Shown here in pieces: positions 59,027 to 64,000 of a stretch of 64,000 nt of DNA. The translations under genes were made by a program, and so were the position numbers. Source of the stretch: Climacium dendroides (taxonomy: Eukaryota; Streptophyta; Bryopsida; Hypnales; Climaciaceae); NCBI GenBank assembly GCA_950106755.1, contig OX467087.1:20898047-20962046 (forward strand), given 5' to 3'. The notes below the pieces were generated by a model, which worked only from the letters and a program-made list of their open reading frames with translations, made no database searches and was not told where the DNA came from. Numbering within the stretch: the stretch's first letter is position 1; each line of letters starts with the position of its first letter.

Positions 59027-59702
59027 CTGTGCTAAATGCTCAAGGCACCAAATTTGGATGTTAATCATACTTTGAAGTAAAATAAAATCTAATCAAGTTG
59101 CTATTTTTATTAATTTATATTTTTGAAAAATTCTTTTTGAAGTCTAGTTTCAACATCAAAAATCTGATTTTGAAAATGATTGTTTATGATTGTTTATTCA
59201 AGATCTTATACAAGGATGTCCATTGCAATCTTGACTTTTCCATAGACAATGTCAAGGGCTCTTGGAAATGAGCCTCAAATACACTAGATCTTTGGAGAAA
59301 AAATCATATGAAAAAATCATTAAAAAAATAAATTTGTAGAGTAGATTTTGAAAAGCCATAAAATTGATTAGAGGTTATGTATGTTAGGTCCTTTATCCTC
59401 GTATTTTTTTAGTGACCAACATTTTAGATTTGACATGTGAAAAGAGGATTGAAAGACTTCAAATCCCCGTTCAAATCAATTTTGTAGTTTTAACACCTCC
59501 ATGATCAAACATTATAATCTTTCAATCCATAAGTACTATTGTTGTCTTTTCTTTTCTTCTATGATCTCTAACATGTTTGGTTTGAATTCGTACATTTACA
59601 ATTCCAAAAAAAATTGATACGACTTATCAAAATGTTGTCTTTTTGTTCAATTTACGACCAAATTCCGTGAAGCTCAAAAAAAATGCCTTGGGCATTTAGG
59701 GG
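59027..59702 (-). mobile_element. CCCCTAAATGC element, copy 2 (reverse)
   Basis: Reverse partner of 23872-24554. On the minus strand it begins CCCCTAAATGCCCAA and runs through AAATTGAACAAAA, ATGTTAGAGAT, GAAAGATTATAATG and CTTTCAATCCTCTTTTCACA. The far end is decayed (GTGCTAAATGC) and TTAA is not kept. Confidence 0.65.
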
Positions 59703-60313
59703 CAGGATATTTTTATTCTAGCATTCTTTTTCCGAAAAGCACTAATATTTTTTGGGGGATAGGGAATCTCGAACAAAATATTCTTGCTTTTCAGTGGATG
59801 AAATTGCCAGTTTGCTACTCAATTTCATACACCATCGCTCTCTTTTGGATGGAAAAAATGAAATTTCATCCACTTCCATGGATGTGAATAGCTTCATTCA
59901 TTCTTCCAGTGATGACGGATCGCTCTGTGTAGTCTGCACTGCCTAAAATAAATGAAATTAAAAAAACAAACCCCTCTTTCAGGGATCTCTTCTTTTAAGA
60001 GAAAAGAAAAAGGAAAGAAAAAGAAAAGTCTCTGACGGATCTTTTTCCTGTCATGGGCTGGTTCGGCTTAGCCAACAGCCCACGTGACGAAGTCCGTTGC
60101 CACCACTCATCCCCTCCCCTTTCACCGCCCGCAATCCCGCGGCTTGTCAGCGCGTCAGCCCAAAGCTCCAAACCAAGGAAAACAAACGCCAGGGCCTGGA
60201 GTAGACTCAGCTTCAGCTGGATGGGGGTCAACACCTGGACCCTCAGTGCCAGGGCCAGGGGGGATTGACCCCCTTATTGCCCCGCCGGGGGGGGCTGGAC
60301 GTACTAGAGAACG
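59703..60313. other. Intergenic, GC rising
   Basis: Short frames only. GTGGATGAAATT (about 59793) and AATTTCATCCAC (about 59862) form a 12-bp inverted pair. From 60050 the DNA is GC-rich with overlapping frames in all phases, none recognisable. Confidence 0.4.
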
Positions 60314-60413
60314 GGCAGGGTGCTGCTTGTTCTGTCCCACAAGGGGCTGCAGGTTGAGCCCGGCAGGGCAAGACCTGTAGCTGCGCGCGGGGGAGAACAA
60401 GCAGCACCCTGCC
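60314..60413. repeat. 20-bp perfect inverted repeat, 60-base loop
   Basis: GGCAGGGTGCTGCTTGTTCT at 60314-60333 is exactly complementary to 60394-60413. The loop is GC-rich. As RNA it would be a stable foldback. Confidence 0.85.
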
Positions 60414-61303
60414 TGCTCTCATGCGTTAAAAAGTAGGGCTTGCTCATTCTATACGAAGATACGTATAAATATAGTATATGCAATGATGGTTTGGAAAATA
60501 CTGGCCCATTCTGAATCCAGTAACAAAGTCGTGGAAGTGGTAGAATGCCCAATTTGGATAATTTTTTCAAAAGTCATTGGCCTCCAAAGTTTGCAGCCAG
60601 TCAACCCTGATTCATCCGTGAACAATAAGATTTTGTCCGATATGACAACCGTGGTAATGGTGCAAAACAAAGTAAACTTCCACAATAAAATAAAATATAA
60701 ATAAATAAATTTATAATTTATAATTTATAAATTTTTATAATCCTAAACCCTTTTCTAAAGTGAGACAACTAGAACGCCTCAAAACAAAGTTCATGCATCT
60801 TTAGTTTGTTGCAATGTGAAAGGTTGCTTTCTTGATATGAATAGAAGGCTTAATGCATAAAGGAATGAAAGGATTTTGCTTTGTGGCATTTCAACATGCA
60901 ATGTGAAAGTTGTGATCTTTCCTAAATTATAAATAATTTAATTTATTTTTTGAACTTAGAAAGAATCCAAAAAAATAATAGAATTCTTAACAAAATTCAT
61001 TAATTTTTTTGGAAGGCAAAAAGTTGCTTGCGGAGATGCAAAATGTCATTGGGGAGGTCGCTAGGTTGTTGGAGTGAGGGAGGGTTGCTAGAATGAGGGA
61101 AAAGTCACTAGGGGAGGAGGTTGGAGGGGCAGGCGCATAGGGTTGGGCAGGGAAGGGATGACGGAGGAGATGAGAGAAGGGATGGATCCCTCTGTCATTG
61201 AGCCCCTAGGGGCAATAAAGAGGTCAACCCCTCCTGGCCTAGGGGTGGGGGGCGTGTAGAGCAACAATTATTTGTTTGAAGGAATGTAATTTGACAATAG
61301 AGT
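60414..61303. other. Intergenic, Helitron-like scraps
   Basis: Around 60765-60800 and 60880-60920 are short pieces resembling the Helitron body (AACGCCTCAAAACAAAGTTC; TTTGTGGCATTTC), in opposite orientations. No gene. Confidence 0.35.
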
Positions 61304-61471
61304 TAACCTTGAAAGGCCGTTGGGGTCCTTCTACACAACCTGTATTAACCTTTGAAAGATCCTTGGGTCCCTCTATACAACCTATATTAATCCTTGAAAG
61401 GTCCTTGGGTCCCTCTATACAACCCATATTAACACTTGAAAGGCCCTTGGGTCCTTCTATACAACATGTAT
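61302..61471. repeat. 42-bp tandem array, four units
   Basis: ATTAA starts recur at 61344, 61386, 61428 and 61470; each unit has CTTGAAAGR, CCTTGGGTCC and CTATACAACC. Because 42 is a multiple of three, both strands stay open as 14-residue repeats; these are not genes. Confidence 0.9.
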
Positions 61472-61654
61472 TAACCCCTATAATAACTCTTTAATTGTTG
61501 TTTACTATATGAGTTGTGATACATTGTTGTTTATATATCATGATCATTAATTTACTTTGTATTGAACAATATTTGGTCAATCTTTTTTTGGTCAAGTACC
61601 ACCATATTCATAATATGCTATATGGCCGCAATGGACTTTTAGGCCCTTCTAGGG
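61308..61654. mobile_element. TTAA-flanked element with repeated terminus (f)
   Basis: TTAA at 61304-61307 and 61655-61658. The ends CCTTGAAAGGCC and (inverted) CCCTAGAAGGGCC are similar. The left terminus, TTAACC plus TTGAAAGG-like sequence, is itself repeated as a 42-bp tandem array. Confidence 0.45.
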
Positions 61655-61658
61655 TTAA

Positions 61659-62255
61659 TCATAAAGTTTGTTGGAATAAGATATAACAACCCATTATGGT
61701 CAAGATGACTTGTAGTGGACACCCAAGGGAATGACCCCATCATGATTTTTTTCAATATGTGAAATTTTAACCACAATGCATGTTTTTTTATATGATAGTA
61801 ATGGAGTGATTAATGACTTCATAAGGAACTTCCAACTTTTTAGTGTGAACTCATTGTAAGTATTGACTTTTTAGGCCTTCCATGTTTAAAAATATTGCAA
61901 TTGCTTTACATGAACAAAATGAGCATGATGGATTCAGATTTTGTTGGTCCTAAGGTAGTCTACAAACTTTTTTGGGCCATCATACATTGAACACTTCAAA
62001 AACTCATAGTAGATTCATACTTTGCCAAAAAAACAACTTAATTTCAATTGCTTTCATTGTTTATCACACTTGTATTAACATAAAAAGAATTTTAAAATTT
62101 CAATAACAACATAATGTCAAATTCCAAATTTTGACCACAATGGACCATTTTACCTTATTACACAAGAAACACGACACCAAACTCCATTGGACCTCAAGTT
62201 TCATGCTCTAAGGAGTTTTGTCATGTTTTTTTTTCCCCTAAACTCTAGCTAACAA
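61659..62255. other. Intergenic, nothing recognised
   Basis: AT-rich; no gene. Confidence 0.4.
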
Positions 62256-62582
62256 AGGTAGGAGGTCCATAAATCGCCCATTTAAGAGCTGAAATTGAAT
62301 TTTGGAGAGGTGAAGCTTCTTGAAATCTTTTTCAATAAAATTTTCTAGGAAGACAAGTGGAATTGGCATCTAATCCAAGTCATTTCATATTTTTTTGGAG
62401 CTTTGTGAAATTAGTTATGAATTTTTGAAGTTGAAATGGCATAGGACTCTAAAATTGTCCACTTCCTAAAATGTATACTTATTGTACATTGTTGAAGGTT
62501 CTACAAAGCAACATGTACAAATAGTGTACATTTGAGGAGGTGGGCAATTTTCGAGCATGTATACTTTTAAAAACTCCTACCT
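62256..62582 (+). mobile_element. AGGTAG MITE subfamily 2
   Basis: Inverted ends AGGTAGGAG and CTCCTACCT, right flank TA (62583-62584), left flank changed. The interior matches 11488-11768 and carries an inverted pair around CCACTTCCTAAAATGTA and TACATTTGAGGAGGTGG. Confidence 0.7.
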
Positions 62583-63026
62583 TAGTGGTCCCACAATATA
62601 CACATTTTACGATCAACTCAAAAATATAGTATGCCCTCCCTTTCACAATAGGTGAAATAAAAAAGTTGCTATAATGGAGTTTATTGTAAAGTTTGTCATG
62701 TGTTTGTAAACATGTGTCAAAAGAAGGTTTAACTCATAAAAGTATAAAAGATTCATAGCACCAAACTCCATTGGACCTCAATTTCGGTGCTCCAAGGAGT
62801 TTTGTCCTATGTTTTTCCCAACCTCTAGCTAGTGGTTCTACATTGCACATACTTTACGATTAACTCTAGTATGTTGGAAAAGTACCATCCATTTTAGATG
62901 AATGCATGCACACTTGGATGTATAAATTAGTCATCTGCATATTTTCATTTCATCCATAACTATTGTAACAAGTTTTATGACTCCAACGAAATATCATCTT
63001 CTACATTGCCCCAAATAAATGATTAA

Positions 63027-63177
63027 CCTTTGAAGAATGTTGAAGTTGAAAAGTGATTGATGAATGACTTCATTGTTCAGTATAGAAACAAAAAATGCAC
63101 CTATTGGTGCAAAAATTGGAGTAGTTTTGGTGACTACCTTGGTCATCAAGACTACATCTTTAATCCATAAATGATGA
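63027..63177. mobile_element. TTAA-flanked MITE, CCCTT family (c), decayed
   Basis: The left flank TTAA (63023-63026) and body GATGACTTCATTGTTCA match element (b) at 43897. The right end has lost its TTAA. Confidence 0.55.
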
Positions 63178-63349
63178 GGAAGACAATTTTGGGCTGATGA
63201 ATGACAAAGAATCTCTCCACGTAGGATAGAAGTACAACTATTCATGCTCCAAATTTTGTGTGAAAAGGGAAGGTCTTATATAGTAATTCGTTTTTCAATT
63301 AAAGCTTATGCATTTGTTTAAGCCAACTATTAAGGATTAAAACACAACC

Positions 63350-64000
63350 GGGAGATGGGAGGCCCTACAAATCCAAAATTCCCTCATAATTCCAGATATT
63401 TCCGCCAAAAGCAGAGCAGTCGAAAGACCCACACTAATTGCGCGGTCGTGGACGTGAGTCCAAAACGGGGGGCAGCCCGGAGTCCCGGGCAGGCAGGCAG
63501 GGCCAAGGCGGCAGCCGGCGGCACGCGAAGCCGCGGCGCCTCCTGTCGCGTACCGCCCCCAGCGTTCCACAGTTCGGTTTTTGTGTGGCCACGACCCGCC
63601 CCCTCATCACCTCTCAACGTCGGTTTCATCCGACCACCTGCTGCCTGCCGCTTCCACCGCGTCGACGGATCCCACTCTTTAACTCCTTCCGTCACTTCGG
63701 GAACGAGCTCGCTTTCAACGCAATTGGGGATGCAATTGGGGATGCAATTCGAGGATGCAAATTGGGGACGCAATTGAGTGGGGATGCAATTTGGGGATCC
63801 GAGCAATTTGAGTCTGTCATCATTTGCACTATTGTCGATCGCACAATCAACCATTCATCACGAGGCGCCCATTTCGATTCTCGTTCGTAACGAGGACGGT
63901 ATAGCAATAGCAACAGCGATAGCGGGAAACGAGAGGCGATTGTTGGTTCGTTTTGACGACGTGAATTGCGAGCTGGACTAGATCGACCCGAAATGAGCAG
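63350..64000. other. GC-rich right edge, possible promoter or 5' region
   Basis: GC content jumps from 63440. Open frames overlap in every phase and are explained by composition. A CpG-rich block followed by mixed sequence looks like the upstream part of a gene beyond the window, direction unknown. Confidence 0.35.
63718..63806. repeat. GCAATTGGGGAT short tandem repeat
   Basis: About six imperfect 12-15-bp units of GCAATTGGGGAT. Confidence 0.85.

Noticed and set aside
61239..61494. Open frames of 14-residue repeats on both strands
   Set aside because: A 42-bp array (multiple of three) keeps frames open; no start context or homology.
63337..63890. Several overlapping frames of 140-156 residues
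   Set aside because: GC-rich DNA leaves frames open on both strands; none has coding character.

Overview
The window looks like nuclear DNA of a land plant. The evidence is spliced genes with GT/AG introns, a plant-type (nepenthesin/CND41-like) aspartic protease, telo-box motifs (AAACCCTAA) beside two genes, and plant-style transposons (Copia, CACTA, hAT-like, PIF/Harbinger, Helitron, MITEs). The species cannot be read from the sequence. The hAT-like family reminds me of relics in non-seed plants, but that is only an impression. Most of the 64 kb is AT-rich, gene-poor, repeat-derived DNA.

Layout. 1-3330 holds a decayed hAT-like transposase (copy A, +), interrupted by a CACTA-like element. 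6560-8960 holds a second copy of the same transposase (copy B, -). Between and beyond them are small DNA transposons and a short Helitron at 10056-10459. 16989-23253 is an intact-looking but mutated Ty1/Copia retrotransposon: matching LTRs, a 5-bp target duplication, and a gag-pol broken by four stops and two frameshifts. 23.3-30.4 kb is tandem-repeat country: a 179-bp array, a ~121-bp array into which a 1.9-kb CACTA element has jumped, and a long (TA)n tract. 31281-32566 is a broken PIF/Harbinger transposase.

Three genes look functional. A four-exon secreted aspartic protease lies at 34395-37932 (+), with a foldback transposon in its third intron. A five-exon gene for a conserved-looking 259-residue protein of unknown function lies at 45827-47590 (-). 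A two-exon gene for a 115-residue single-pass membrane protein lies at 49914-50877 (-). The last two share an orientation and have telo-boxes upstream of their start codons. The GC-rich right edge (63350-64000) may be the start of another gene beyond the window. I see no metabolic or defence cluster; the genes are unrelated neighbours.

The main novelty is the dense set of small DNA transposons that can be delimited by internal comparison. They include a TA-flanked AGGTAG family (seven copies), TTAA-flanked CCCTT elements, a paired ~680-bp CCCCTAAATGC family, two Helitrons with tandemly repeated 3' tails, two long hairpin elements, and two insertions for which a related empty site lies in the same window.
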